Origin: Acidobacteriaceae bacterium
GTDB taxonomy: Bacteria; Acidobacteriota; Terriglobia; Terriglobales; Acidobacteriaceae
DNA: 64,000 bases
Direction: 5' to 3'
Assembly: GCA_028283625.1 (NCBI GenBank)
Contig: JAPWKG010000015.1
Location: forward strand, 1 to 64,000
In this document: positions 25,415 to 37,928 of the stretch, in pieces
Layout of the letters: each line of letters begins with the position of its first letter
How positions within the stretch are numbered: position 1 is the first letter of the stretch
Program-made: the position numbers and the translations under genes
The notes under the pieces: generated by a model
Told to the model about the DNA's origin: nothing
Seen by the model: only the letters and a program-made list of their open reading frames with translations
Databases searched by the model: none

Positions 25415-26578
25415 GTGGCGAGGACTTGGCGTAAGGTAGCGGAGCGGCTAGCCGGGGTGGCTGTTTTGGGCGCTTTGCCGGTGATGATTGGTTGCGGGCC
25501 CTTTTTTGAATGCGAAGGGAAGACAAGTTGCGGCAGCTCGGATAGCACGACCTCTTCCGATATCGTGTTGGCGTCCAACAGCTCTACGGGGTCCACCTAC
25601 ATCAATAGCTGGACGCTTTCGAGCGGCGCGTTGACGGCGGTCTCCGGTTCGCCGTTTCTGTTGAGCTTCGCTCCGACGGCGATGGTCGTCTCGGAAGCGA
25701 ACGGCTATCTGTTTGTGGCCTCGCCTGCGGGAACGATTTATTCCTACGCCCTGAGCTCTGCGGGCGTGCCGTCCAACGGTACGGCCCAGGCGGTGACCGG
25801 TTACCCGGAAGCCTCTATGGATATTTCCAGCGACGGCAAGTGGCTGTTTGCTGTGGATAACGCCACGGCGACGGCTCCCGCGCTGCGTGTGTACAGCATC
25901 AGCTCCAGCGGCGTGCTGAGTGCGGTGACGTCCTATGCCCTCACCAACAAGACTGGTTATACGATTTCACCAAAGTCTGTACGGGTCTCCCCGAACAACG
26001 ACTATGTCGCCGTTGCCATGGGCGCCGGCGGCGAGGACATTCTCGCGTTCGACACCAGCGACGGATCGTTTTCCACGATTACATGGCTGAACACCGCATC
26101 CGCTGCCGATGGCGATAACGCCATTGCCTGGGATAACAACGACAACCTGTATGTGGCGCGTACCACCTCCTCGACCTCCACGGTGTACTCCGTGCTGATC
26201 TACAACATGTCCAAAGGGGCCTTCACGACCTCAATTCCGTCTTCGTACACGACCGGTACTGCGCCCTCGGCGATGGCTTTTGTCGACGATTACAAGTACC
26301 TGTACGTGGCCAATAAGTCTGACTCGACCATCAGTTCCTTCTCGCAGGCCAGTGGTGTGCTGACCCAGCTTGGCAGCACAAATACCTCTGCTCCGACCTC
26401 TGTCTCGTCGCTGTCGAGTGATAAATCGGGTGATTATCTGCTTGCTGCCGGATATGACTCCTCAAGCGGGATTCAGGTCTTTTCCGTTGGCAGCAGCGGC
26501 ATTCTCGCTGTGCAGCCCACGACTGCCGCCACCGGAACGACAACATCGGTTCCCGCACTGGTGGTCTCGACGCATTAG
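25415..26578 (+). CDS. Beta-propeller lipoprotein (lactonase/YncE-like fold)
   Basis: 387 residues from a GTG, with GGAG eight bases upstream. A lipoprotein signal ends at Cys 27 (VMIGC). The rest is Ser/Thr/Gly-rich with repeated blades such as YLFVASPAGTIYSYAL, KWLFAVDNA, DYVAVAMG, NLYVARTTSS, KYLYVANKSDSTISSFS and DYLLAAGYD. This matches seven-bladed propellers of the 6-phosphogluconolactonase/YncE group that are abundant as lipoproteins in acidobacteria. No catalytic residues can be assigned; a binding role is equally possible. It is divergent from tatBC and 30 bases before the SH3b lipoprotein. Confidence 0.8.
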   Translation: MARTWRKVAERLAGVAVLGALPVMIGCGPFFECEGKTSCGSSDSTTSSDIVLASNSSTGSTYINSWTLSSGALTAVSGSPFLLSFAPTAMVVSEANGYLFVASPAGTIYSYALSSAGVPSNGTAQAVTGYPEASMDISSDGKWLFAVDNATATAPALRVYSISSSGVLSAVTSYALTNKTGYTISPKSVRVSPNNDYVAVAMGAGGEDILAFDTSDGSFSTITWLNTASAADGDNAIAWDNNDNLYVARTTSSTSTVYSVLIYNMSKGAFTTSIPSSYTTGTAPSAMAFVDDYKYLYVANKSDSTISSFSQASGVLTQLGSTNTSAPTSVSSLSSDKSGDYLLAAGYDSSSGIQVFSVGSSGILAVQPTTAATGTTTSVPALVVSTH

Positions 26579-26608
26579 GATTTCACTGTGGCGTAAGGTT
26601 GCTGGCAG

Positions 26609-27829
26609 ATGAAAGACGAAAGTCTCTGCCGCAACCTGCGTGCATCGTGGAGGCATAGGGGTTTGCGCAGAGCCATTAAGGCAGCAGGTCGGACAGCGGG
26701 CATCGTCGCTTTAACAGCAGTGCTGGTTCTTGGGGGAGACGGGTGTTCCCGTTTCCAGCATCATCAGGGACCTTCGAAGTACGTGTACCTGACCGCTAAG
26801 GAAGCCACGCTGCGCGATCGCGTCGCGGCTGTCTCCAACCGTACGGGAACCGTGTCGAACGGGGAGAAGCTGGTTGTACTGGATCGTGCGCGGCGCTTTC
26901 TGAAAGTGCGCACGCCGGATGGCAAGGTCGGCTGGATTGAAGAGCGTCTGACCGCAGATCAGGCTCTGGCCGATCAGTTCGACGCTCTGAAGCAGCAAAG
27001 CATAAACGATACCGTAGTGGCACAGGCCGCGGCCAGAGATGATGTCTACCTCCATATCGCTCCGGGCCGTGAGACCGATCACTTCTTCCGCCTTTCGGAA
27101 GGGGACACTATGAGTCTGCTGAAGCGGGCGACGGTGGCCAAGCCGCTGCCCCCGGGTGTTGCTCCCACGCCCAAACCAGGGGAGGAAGGCCCACCGCAGC
27201 CTGTGATGGAAGATTGGTGGCTGGTGCGAACCAGCAAAGGGCAGGCAGGCTGGATTTACTCGCGCATGATCGACGTCACAGAGCCGGACGCTTTGGTCCG
27301 CTACTCGGAGGGCCAGAGGATCGTAGGAGCCTATGTGCTTACCAAGGTGAACGATCCGGAGTCAGGCGTCATGAACAACGGTCAGGTGGTTTCGGAGATT
27401 CCGGAGTATGTGACGGTGCTGGCGCCCTACAAGGCAGGGCTGCCGTATGACTTTGACCAGGTACGCGTCTTTACCTGGAACGTAAAAAAGCATCGTTACG
27501 AGACGGCGTTCCGCGACCGTAATATCGCGGGGTACCTTCCGGTGAAGATCACCACGCTTACGGACCCGTATGGCAAGAGCGTGCTGGCCGTGCAGAAGCT
27601 CCCGGCCTTCCAGTACCGGGTTCTCTCGGCAGCCTCTCCAATGCCGACTCCAGATGCGAAGACCGGTATGGTGACCCCTGGTCAGACGATTGAAAAGACC
27701 TACCGGCTGGAGGAGACCACCGTTCATCGTCTTTTGCCCCCGGGAACGACGGCTCCGGAAGAGATGCGCCCTGTTCCGGAAGTGAAGAAGGACAAGGCAA
27801 AAGCAGGCAAAGAAAAGAAGCGGCGCTAA
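26609..27829 (+). CDS. SH3b-domain lipoprotein
   Basis: 406 residues. Hydrophobic signal at about 28-46 ending in a lipobox-like GGDGC. Two bacterial SH3-like units are seen: about 57-115 (YVYLTAKEATLRDRVAAVSNRTGTV ... VGWIEERLT) and about 140-225 (VYLHIAPGRETDHFFRLSEGD ... AGWIYSRMID). Such domains bind peptidoglycan or proteins in the envelope. The C-terminal half is not recognised and ends in a Lys-rich tail. A terminator hairpin overlaps the stop codon. Confidence 0.78.
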   Translation: MKDESLCRNLRASWRHRGLRRAIKAAGRTAGIVALTAVLVLGGDGCSRFQHHQGPSKYVYLTAKEATLRDRVAAVSNRTGTVSNGEKLVVLDRARRFLKVRTPDGKVGWIEERLTADQALADQFDALKQQSINDTVVAQAAARDDVYLHIAPGRETDHFFRLSEGDTMSLLKRATVAKPLPPGVAPTPKPGEEGPPQPVMEDWWLVRTSKGQAGWIYSRMIDVTEPDALVRYSEGQRIVGAYVLTKVNDPESGVMNNGQVVSEIPEYVTVLAPYKAGLPYDFDQVRVFTWNVKKHRYETAFRDRNIAGYLPVKITTLTDPYGKSVLAVQKLPAFQYRVLSAASPMPTPDAKTGMVTPGQTIEKTYRLEETTVHRLLPPGTTAPEEMRPVPEVKKDKAKAGKEKKRR

Positions 27830-27843
27830 GCCGCTTCTTTTTC
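27817..27843 (+). terminator. Terminator overlapping the SH3b stop codon
   Basis: GAAGCGGC (27817-27824), loop GCTAA containing the stop codon, GCCGCTTC (27830-27837), then T6. The last codons of the gene form the left arm. Confidence 0.88.
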
Positions 27844-27884
27844 GTTTGGGGGAGGTTCTCCTTGGGAAAGAGCGCTCAAGAGCT

Positions 27885-29075
27885 TCAGGCGTAGAACCGG
27901 CGGATCGCTTCGACGACGGTGTCCACCTCGTCATCCCGCAGTTCGGGGTAGATCGGCAGCGCGAGTACCTCCTTGGCGGCGCGTTCGGCCTCAGGGAAGT
28001 CCCCTGCTCGATAGCCGAGTGAGGCGAGCGAGTCCTGCTGGTCAAGCGGAAGTGGGTAGTAAATCTCACTGCCGATCCTGTGCTCGGAGAGGAAGTGGCG
28101 CAGGGCATCGCGCTGTGGAGTGCGGAGGACGTACTGGTGGAAGACATGCTCCGCGCGAGGGTCGGTAAAGGGAGGCACGATACCTTCCGCCGTAGACCTA
28201 CCGACCAGTCCAGCGGCTTGAAAGCCTTCCGCGTAGCGTGCTGCAATGGCGCGTCGGCGTGTGTTGCCGGCATCGAGGTAGCGTAGGCGAACAGAGAGAA
28301 TCGCTGCCTGGAAGCCGTCGAGCCGGACGTTCCAGCCAATCTCATCGTGGAAGTAGCGCCGGCGCATACCGTGTGCGCGAAGCATCCGTGCCCGTTCCGC
28401 GAGCTCCGGATCCTGTGTGGAGAGCAAGCCGGCCTCTCCCATGGCGGCGAGATTCTTGGTGGGGTAGAAGCTGAACGCTGCAGCGTCTCCCAGAGCGCCT
28501 GCCGCCATGCCGTTCCAACGCGCTCCAAAGGCCTGGGCGGCGTCTTCCAGCACGGCGAGGCCATGTTGAGCCGCCAGCGTGCCTAGAGCGTCCATGTCGG
28601 CGCATTGTCCGTACAGGTGTACCGGCAGCAAGGCGGTCACAGGAACACCTCCCCGGTCATGGTGGCGCTCGATGGCCGCGGCCGCAGCATCCGGAGAAAG
28701 ATTGAAGGTGAGGGGATCGATATCGGCAAAGACCGGCAGAGCGCCTGCTCGGAGAATGCTGCTCGCGGTTGCAAAGAAGGTGAAGGGGGTGGTCAACACC
28801 GCCTGTTGTGGGGCCTGATGGCTGGACGTGTGGGAGTCGCCGATCTCGAGAGCGGCCAGACCGAGCCAGAGCGCGTCCGTGCCGCTGGCGCAGCCAATGG
28901 CGTATTCGGCATCCAGAGCTGCGGCTGCCTGGGCTTCAAAGCTCTCGACGGCAGGCCCAAGAATGAACTGCTGCGCATCGGCAACCTCTGTCAGCGCGGT
29001 GAGAAATTCTTCACGGTGTGCCTGATATTCACGGGAAAAATCGAGCAGAGGGACGGGTTGAAGCGAAGACGGCAT
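27885..29075 (-). CDS. DegT/DnrJ/EryC1/StrS-type PLP aminotransferase
   Basis: 396 residues from the ATG at 29075; AGGA sits 8 bases before it, while an ATG 9 bases upstream would overlap that site. Typical opening VPLLDFSREYQAHREEF, substrate/PLP segments GCASGTDALWLGLAAL, TTPFTFFATASSILRAGALPVFADID, LEDAAQAFGARW, and the PLP-binding Lys in FYPTKNLAAMGEAG (about 198). Family members aminate nucleotide-linked keto-sugars for surface polysaccharides. No sugar-nucleotide genes lie beside it, so the pathway is open. Confidence 0.93.
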   Translation of the reverse strand: MPSSLQPVPLLDFSREYQAHREEFLTALTEVADAQQFILGPAVESFEAQAAAALDAEYAIGCASGTDALWLGLAALEIGDSHTSSHQAPQQAVLTTPFTFFATASSILRAGALPVFADIDPLTFNLSPDAAAAAIERHHDRGGVPVTALLPVHLYGQCADMDALGTLAAQHGLAVLEDAAQAFGARWNGMAAGALGDAAAFSFYPTKNLAAMGEAGLLSTQDPELAERARMLRAHGMRRRYFHDEIGWNVRLDGFQAAILSVRLRYLDAGNTRRRAIAARYAEGFQAAGLVGRSTAEGIVPPFTDPRAEHVFHQYVLRTPQRDALRHFLSEHRIGSEIYYPLPLDQQDSLASLGYRAGDFPEAERAAKEVLALPIYPELRDDEVDTVVEAIRRFYA

Positions 29076-29315
29076 CGAGTTCATCCTAGCGCGAGATGAA
29101 GGCTTTTGCGTGGTGCTTGCGGAATGTCCTGGCTCGTAATCGGACACGATGATCGGCACGTCCTATCAGGAGACAGTTGCTCGTGCACGGAGCTTCCCTG
29201 TACGCTGTACGCCTGCAACTCTGTCAGTTGCGCTGCATAACCTCTGGGTCTGCGATGGTGGGCAGACTTTTTAGGCAACGTTGCTTCAGCCAAAAGAATC
29301 AGGAGATCGGCAATC

Positions 29316-29606
29316 ATGGATTCCAAGCCGGCACAGAACATTCAGGATACCTTTCTGAACACGGTCCGCAAAGACAAGAGCCCCATCACCATTTATCTGG
29401 TCAGTGGCGTAAAGTTGACCGGAAAAATCCGTTCCTTCGATAAATACTCGGTTCTGCTCGAGAACAACGCGCAGGAGCAGTTGATTTTCAAGCATGCCAT
29501 CTCCACCGTGGTCAGTGGACGTGGTCATGCGGAACCGCGCATGCAGAATCAGAACGCCACTTCGGCGCCTGCTTCCGCACCCAGCGCGCCCAGCGAGGCT
29601 CGTTAG
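29316..29606 (+). CDS. hfq: RNA chaperone Hfq
   Basis: 96 residues with the complete Sm fold: [41 protein letters not shown] (Sm1, about 10-50) and [11 protein letters not shown] (Sm2, about 57-67). It binds small RNAs and mRNAs as a hexamer. The C-terminal tail is short and rich in Ala/Pro/Ser. AGGAG is 10 bases before the ATG. It is followed after 6 bases by hflX, a classic hfq-hflX pair. A 6-bp hairpin GCAACT-ctgtc-AGTTGC lies about 85 bases upstream in the leader. Confidence 0.97.
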   Translation: MDSKPAQNIQDTFLNTVRKDKSPITIYLVSGVKLTGKIRSFDKYSVLLENNAQEQLIFKHAISTVVSGRGHAEPRMQNQNATSAPASAPSAPSEAR

Positions 29607-29612
29607 GCCGAT

Positions 29613-31058
29613 TTGGCCGAGTTGAACCAGTTCAAACAGCATGCCGGGGCTGACCGGCTAAAACGCTCTGCAGCAGAAGAGCGCGCCCTTCTGCGCGCTC
29701 GCCAGGAAGCCATTGGCGAGCGTGCGGTTCTGGTGTGTGTCGACTTCACTGCGGGCAAACCACGCTTGTCGCCGATAGCGGCCCAGGCCCGTGCTTCGGC
29801 CGCCATCGACACAGAGCGTGCAGGCGGATCTGCGCCTGCAGCGGCTCCTGCGGCCGATCTGGATTTTGAAGCGTCCCTGGCGGAGTTTCAGGAGCTGGCT
29901 CGTTCCGCCGGTGCAACGATTGCGGCCGTAGTGATTCAGCGTCGCGGCAAGCCGGACCCCGCCACGCTGGTTGGCGCGGGTAAGATGGACGAAATCGTGG
30001 CCACGGTGGCTTCTACCGGAGCTTCGCTGGTGCTCTTCGATCACGATTTGACCCCTTCTCAGGCGCGTAACGTGGAAGAGCGGTTGCCTGTGACGGTGAT
30101 TGATCGCACGCAGCTCATTCTCGACATCTTTGCTCGTCATGCTCGCACGCGCGAAGGCATGCTGCAGGTGGAGCTTGCGCAGCTGGAGTACTCTCTGCCT
30201 CGTCTCGGTGGCAAGGGCAAGAGCATGTCCCAGACCGGTGGCGGCATTGGTACCCGTGGCCCCGGGGAAACGCAGCTTGAAACCGACCGGCGCAAGATTC
30301 GTGGGCGGCTCGATCGCATCAAGCAGCAGCTGGAGGCGGTACGGCGTATTCGCCGTCAGCAGCGCGGCCGTCGTGAGGCAGTGCCCGTGCCGACCGTCGC
30401 CCTGGTGGGGTATACCAACGCAGGGAAGTCGACTCTTTTCAACGCCATTACCGGCGCGGAGGTCCTGGCCTCCGAACGCATGTTCGCGACGCTGGACCCG
30501 AAGCTGCGCCAGCTGACGCTGCCCTCTCGTCGCAAGGTTTTGCTGAGCGATACCGTCGGCTTCCTGCGGCATCTGCCGCATGCTCTGGTCACGAGCTTCC
30601 GCGCCACGCTCGAAGAGGTTGAGCGTGCGGAACTACTGATCCATGTGCGGGATGCTGCCTCGCCGACGCTCGAAGAGCAGAAGGCTCAGGTGGAGATTGT
30701 GTTGCAGGAGCTGGACGTAAGCGAAAAGCCGACGCTGCAGGTGCTGAACAAAATCGATCTGCTGAGCGAGGAGAGCCGGTTCTTTCTGCCGGGCGAGATC
30801 CCGGTCTCGGCTCTCAGCGGGGAGGGGTTGACCGATTTGCTTTATGCAATCGACGCCGCCTTGACTTCCGATCCTCTGCTGGAGGTGCGCTTCCGTATTC
30901 CGCAAGCGGAAGGCCGTGTCATTGCAGCCATCGAGCGTGGTTCCACGATCAACGGACAGCGCTTTGAGGGCAATTTGGTGTACTTCACGGCGCTGGGGCC
31001 AAACTCTCTGCTAGAGCGGTATCGCAGATTCTGGCTAAGGGAAGAAGCAGAGGAGTAA
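29613..31058 (+). CDS. hflX: Ribosome-associated GTPase HflX
   Basis: 481 residues from a TTG; no ATG fits the N-terminus. The N-terminal HflX domain contains [14 protein letters not shown] and [10 protein letters not shown], then a coiled region with [18 protein letters not shown] (about 210-227). The GTPase has G1 [14 protein letters not shown] (about 266-279), G3 [11 protein letters not shown] and G4 NKIDL. HflX binds the 50S subunit and splits stalled or heat-damaged ribosomes. Long Ala-rich insertion at about 70-85. Confidence 0.95.
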   Translation: MAELNQFKQHAGADRLKRSAAEERALLRARQEAIGERAVLVCVDFTAGKPRLSPIAAQARASAAIDTERAGGSAPAAAPAADLDFEASLAEFQELARSAGATIAAVVIQRRGKPDPATLVGAGKMDEIVATVASTGASLVLFDHDLTPSQARNVEERLPVTVIDRTQLILDIFARHARTREGMLQVELAQLEYSLPRLGGKGKSMSQTGGGIGTRGPGETQLETDRRKIRGRLDRIKQQLEAVRRIRRQQRGRREAVPVPTVALVGYTNAGKSTLFNAITGAEVLASERMFATLDPKLRQLTLPSRRKVLLSDTVGFLRHLPHALVTSFRATLEEVERAELLIHVRDAASPTLEEQKAQVEIVLQELDVSEKPTLQVLNKIDLLSEESRFFLPGEIPVSALSGEGLTDLLYAIDAALTSDPLLEVRFRIPQAEGRVIAAIERGSTINGQRFEGNLVYFTALGPNSLLERYRRFWLREEAEE

Positions 31059-31428
31059 GCCTCGTTTGCCGACGCAAATAATACAGGCCGCCTGATCCGG
31101 GGAGCGGAGGTGGAGTCCCCGATTCACGCGGCCTGCACGACCCGGAACGGGTCTCGGCTGGTGCAACAAGTGTACCCCTCTTGATTCCTTTGGAGCTGGA
31201 AATGTTTGTGAATTTTTTGTGGGTTCAGGGCTGGGAAGGGGGCGAGGGGAGCGAAGTATGCCGCTCCTGCGGTTACCGCCCTTCATCTTTGACTTTCCTT
31301 CCCCCATTTTGCTACAAGTAACAAGTACTAAAGCCAGTAGTTTGCGCTGCTGGGAGCGGGGCCGCCCGATAAAAAGCGGTTGGTCTCCCGAACCGGATCC
31401 CGGTTCTTCTGCACTACCCGAAAAACAC
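31059..31428. other. Gene-free region before the ATP synthase operon
   Basis: 370 bases without a gene. The first half (31084-31185) folds into strong nested hairpins (separate entry). The second half has a T6 run at 31213-31218 and then no distinct feature; the atp promoter must lie here or upstream. Confidence 0.5.
31084..31185. ncRNA. Candidate structured RNA before atp operon, class unknown
   Basis: CAGGCCGC (31084-31091) pairs with GCGGCCTG (31128-31135) around an inner stem CGGGGA/TCCCCG (31098-31103 with 31116-31121). Directly next, TGCAC (31134-31138) pairs with GTGCA (31161-31165) around GACCCG-GAA-CGGGTC. The two outer helices share two bases, so they would stack or compete. ACAAG/CTTG flanks a C-rich loop at 31167-31183. 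Such dense, non-coding pairing suggests a small RNA or leader element. Strand is not decided. It does not carry the marks of tmRNA or SRP RNA; a 6S-like or acidobacterial motif is possible. Confidence 0.4.
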
Positions 31429-31893
31429 ATGGATATTTTGAATCAACTTGGCGGCCTCGTGCTTGGTTCCATACCGACCGTCATCCTGTTTACTTTGTTG
31501 TATGTGGCCTACCAGGTTTTGCTTGGTAAGCCGCTGGAGCGGACTCTGGCTGAGCGTCATGCGCGCACAGCTGGAGCGGTCGAGCAGGCCCGAGGTGCGA
31601 TTGCAGCAGCTGAGGCGGAGACGGCCGTGTTTGAGGAGAAACTCCGCGTTGCCCGTGCCGAAATTCTCGCCGAGCGGGAGCAGCGCCTGAAGCAGTGGCA
31701 TGAGCAAAAGGACGCCGCGCTTGCAGAGGCTCGCTCACTGGCGAAGGATCGCGTCGTTGCGGCCAAGAAGGAAATCGAAGCGTCTGCGGTTGTGGCGCGT
31801 CAGCAGATTGAGCAGGCTACCGAGCAGCTGAGCGAGCAGATTATGCGTGCAGTGATGCCTCAGGGTGGTGGTTCACTCTCGGAGGCTCGCTAG
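31429..31893 (+). CDS. atpF: ATP synthase F0 subunit b/b' (first copy)
   Basis: 154 residues from ATG at 31429. One N-terminal membrane helix (LVLGSIPTVILFTLLYVAYQVLL, about 7-29) followed by a long charged helix/coiled coil (30-140), the pattern of the peripheral stalk. In heterodimeric stalks the b and b' chains are encoded side by side, as here. The GTG of the second b gene overlaps its stop by one base. No a (atpB) or c (atpE) gene lies upstream. Confidence 0.88.
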   Translation: MDILNQLGGLVLGSIPTVILFTLLYVAYQVLLGKPLERTLAERHARTAGAVEQARGAIAAAEAETAVFEEKLRVARAEILAEREQRLKQWHEQKDAALAEARSLAKDRVVAAKKEIEASAVVARQQIEQATEQLSEQIMRAVMPQGGGSLSEAR

Positions 31894-32582
31894 TGGCACG
31901 CTTGTTGAAGAAGTTGATGTTGGCCGTTATGGCCTTTGCGCTGCTTGCTCCCGTTGCGGTGCGCGCGGTTGCGCAGGTCCCGTCCTCTTCGCCGATTGCG
32001 AAGGTCTCTGAAAAGAGGCAGGAAGTCAAGGACGAGACCGAAGAGTACCGGCACTCCGCTGCCGTTGCGGCCTTCGGGCGCATGTTCGGCATGGATGTGG
32101 AGAAGGCTGCCACGACCTTCACGCTGTTGAACTTCCTGGTGCTGGTCTTTGCGGTTGGCTTTGCGTTGTTGAAGGTGTTGCCCAAGACCTTCCGTAAGCG
32201 CACTTCGGCCATCCAGCAGCAGCTTGCAGAGGCTCGCAGTGCAACGGCGGAGGCTTCGGCTCGTCTGAACTCGGTTGAGGAGCGGCTGTCCAGCCTGGAC
32301 GATCAGATCGTCGCGATGCGCGAGCAGGCCAAGGCGGATTCGGCCCGTGACGAGCAGCGAATTCTGCAGTCCGTTGAAGAAGAAAAGCAAAAGATTGTGG
32401 CGGCGGCTGAGACTGAGATTCAGTCAGCAACCTCGATGGCTCGCCGCGAGATTCAGAAGTACGCTGCCGAGTTGGCGGTCGAGCAGGCGGCACGCAAGCT
32501 GGTGGTCACCGCAGAAACCGATCGTCTTCTGGTGGAAAGCTTTGCCCATCGCCTCGGAGCGGATAAGGGAGGCCAGAACTAA
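31893..32582 (+). CDS. atpF: ATP synthase F0 subunit b (second copy, with N-terminal extension)
   Basis: 229 residues, starting at GTG overlapping the previous stop (TAGTG). It first has a signal-like hydrophobic segment (LMLAVMAFALLAPVAVRAVAQ, about 8-28), a charged linker, and only then the usual membrane helix (TFTLLNFLVLVFAVGFALL, about 75-93) and coiled coil. The extra leading segment may be cleaved or form a second membrane pass. Its stop overlaps the atpH start (TAATG). Confidence 0.9.
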   Translation: MARLLKKLMLAVMAFALLAPVAVRAVAQVPSSSPIAKVSEKRQEVKDETEEYRHSAAVAAFGRMFGMDVEKAATTFTLLNFLVLVFAVGFALLKVLPKTFRKRTSAIQQQLAEARSATAEASARLNSVEERLSSLDDQIVAMREQAKADSARDEQRILQSVEEEKQKIVAAAETEIQSATSMARREIQKYAAELAVEQAARKLVVTAETDRLLVESFAHRLGADKGGQN

Positions 32583-33127
32583 TGGCGATTGTCGATCTCC
32601 GTTACGCACGCGCTTTAGCGCAGGTGGTTTCCGAGCAAAAGCTCGATGTTTTGGCTGTAGAAAAGCAGTTGCGCGATTTTGCCGCCTTGCTGGTGGGAAG
32701 CCCCGACCTGCGTGAAGTTCTTGCGAACCCCTCTATTCCTGAGAAGCAGAAGCTGGGCGTTTTGGACGCTTTAGCTCCACGCTTGGGCCTGGAGAAGGCA
32801 GCACGCAACTTTATCGCTCTGGTAGCGCATCATGACCGCTTGCACGAGTTGGATGAGATGCTCGAGGCATACCATGCGATTGCAGACCAGGAGCTGCGCG
32901 TCGCTGAAGTGGAAGTGACCAGCGCTCTGCCGCTCGACGAAGCCTCCCGCCAGCTGATTGAGCAAAAGATTGCTGCGCTGACCGGTGGTGAGCGTGTACG
33001 GGCAACGTATCGCGAAGATAAGAGCCTTCTGGGCGGCGCGATTGTGAAGGTCGGATCGACGATTTACGATGGCTCGGTCCGGGCGCAGTTGGAGCAGCTC
33101 AAGTTGCGTTTGATGAACGCAGCATAA
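32582..33127 (+). CDS. atpH: ATP synthase F1 subunit delta
   Basis: 181 residues. Opens with VDLRYARALAQVV, has LREVLANPSIPEKQKLGVLDAL, and ends with the conserved DKSLLGGAIVKVGSTIYDGSVRAQLEQLKLRL. It joins the F1 head to the b stalk. Overlaps the second b gene by 1 base. Confidence 0.96.
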   Translation: MAIVDLRYARALAQVVSEQKLDVLAVEKQLRDFAALLVGSPDLREVLANPSIPEKQKLGVLDALAPRLGLEKAARNFIALVAHHDRLHELDEMLEAYHAIADQELRVAEVEVTSALPLDEASRQLIEQKIAALTGGERVRATYREDKSLLGGAIVKVGSTIYDGSVRAQLEQLKLRLMNAA

Positions 33128-33184
33128 GCCGCGAAAGAACGACAGCAGCGAGACGAACGACCTCAAGATTCAGGATTGAAGTAA

Positions 33185-34729
<1,545 letters not shown>

Positions 34730-34765
34730 AGCCTTAACGAGACCGGGAAAAGAAGCAAACAGAGA

Positions 34766-37324
<2,559 letters not shown>

Positions 37325-37398
37325 CAAGAGACAGCCACTGAGTATGCAGCTTCGGTGTAGATGCCGGGGCTGCAAAACTCAGAGCGAAGGGCTAGGAC

Positions 37399-37839
37399 AT
37401 GGCTGACAGAAACAACAATTCGGAATTGCTGCACGTACGGCTGGTCACGCCGGATCGTGTTCTGCTGGATTCGACGGCAAGTGCTGTTGAGCTTCCTTCT
37501 ATCTCCGGCTACCTTGAGGCGCTGTACGGCGCCGCGCCCCTGCTCTCAGAGCTGGGCGCAGGGGAAGTTCGCCTGCATGGTGGTGCAACGGGCGAGCAGA
37601 TCTTCTTTGTCGCGTCGGGAGTGGTGGAAGTGCTGCCGGATCGGGTGACGATCCTCGCAGAGACGGCGTTGCGTCCTGAAGAGATTGACGTAAAGGCCGC
37701 AGAGGCAGAACTCGTGCAGTCGCAGGAGATGTGGAAGCAGGCCGGCGATGAGCAGCAGAAGTACGACGAGGCAAACACGGTTGCACGTGTGGCTGAGGAG
37801 AAGATCGCAAGCGCAACGCATCGGAATGCCACGCGCTAA
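37399..37839 (+). CDS. atpC: ATP synthase F1 subunit epsilon
   Basis: 146 residues. N-terminal beta sandwich (LHVRLVTPDRVLLDSTASAVELPSISGYLEALYGAAPLLSELGAG, about 11-55) normally reads ...GEFGVLPGHAPLL; here Tyr-Leu-Glu-Ala-Leu-Tyr-Gly-Ala is a divergent version. A C-terminal helical part (VKAAEAELVQSQEMW) follows. It regulates rotation. Last gene of the operon, followed by a strong terminator. Confidence 0.93.
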   Translation: MADRNNNSELLHVRLVTPDRVLLDSTASAVELPSISGYLEALYGAAPLLSELGAGEVRLHGGATGEQIFFVASGVVEVLPDRVTILAETALRPEEIDVKAAEAELVQSQEMWKQAGDEQQKYDEANTVARVAEEKIASATHRNATR

Positions 37840-37874
37840 AGAAACTGCTGCTGTATGCCGCGGTGAAACAAACA

Positions 37875-37909
37875 AGAAACGCCCCAGCTTTACGAGTTGG
37901 GGCGTTTCT
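37875..37909. terminator. Bidirectional terminator between atpC and membrane-protein gene
   Basis: AGAAACGCCCCA (37875-37886) pairs perfectly with TGGGGCGTTTCT (37898-37909); the inner GCT/AGT adds further pairs. T-rich flanks on both strands fit use by the two convergent genes. Confidence 0.88.
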
Positions 37910-37928
37910 CTTGTTGAGCGCTTGTGGG

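Noticed and set aside
31084..31185. tmRNA or SRP RNA
   Set aside because: The tmRNA ends and tag frame, and the SRP GGAA-loop domain, are not present.
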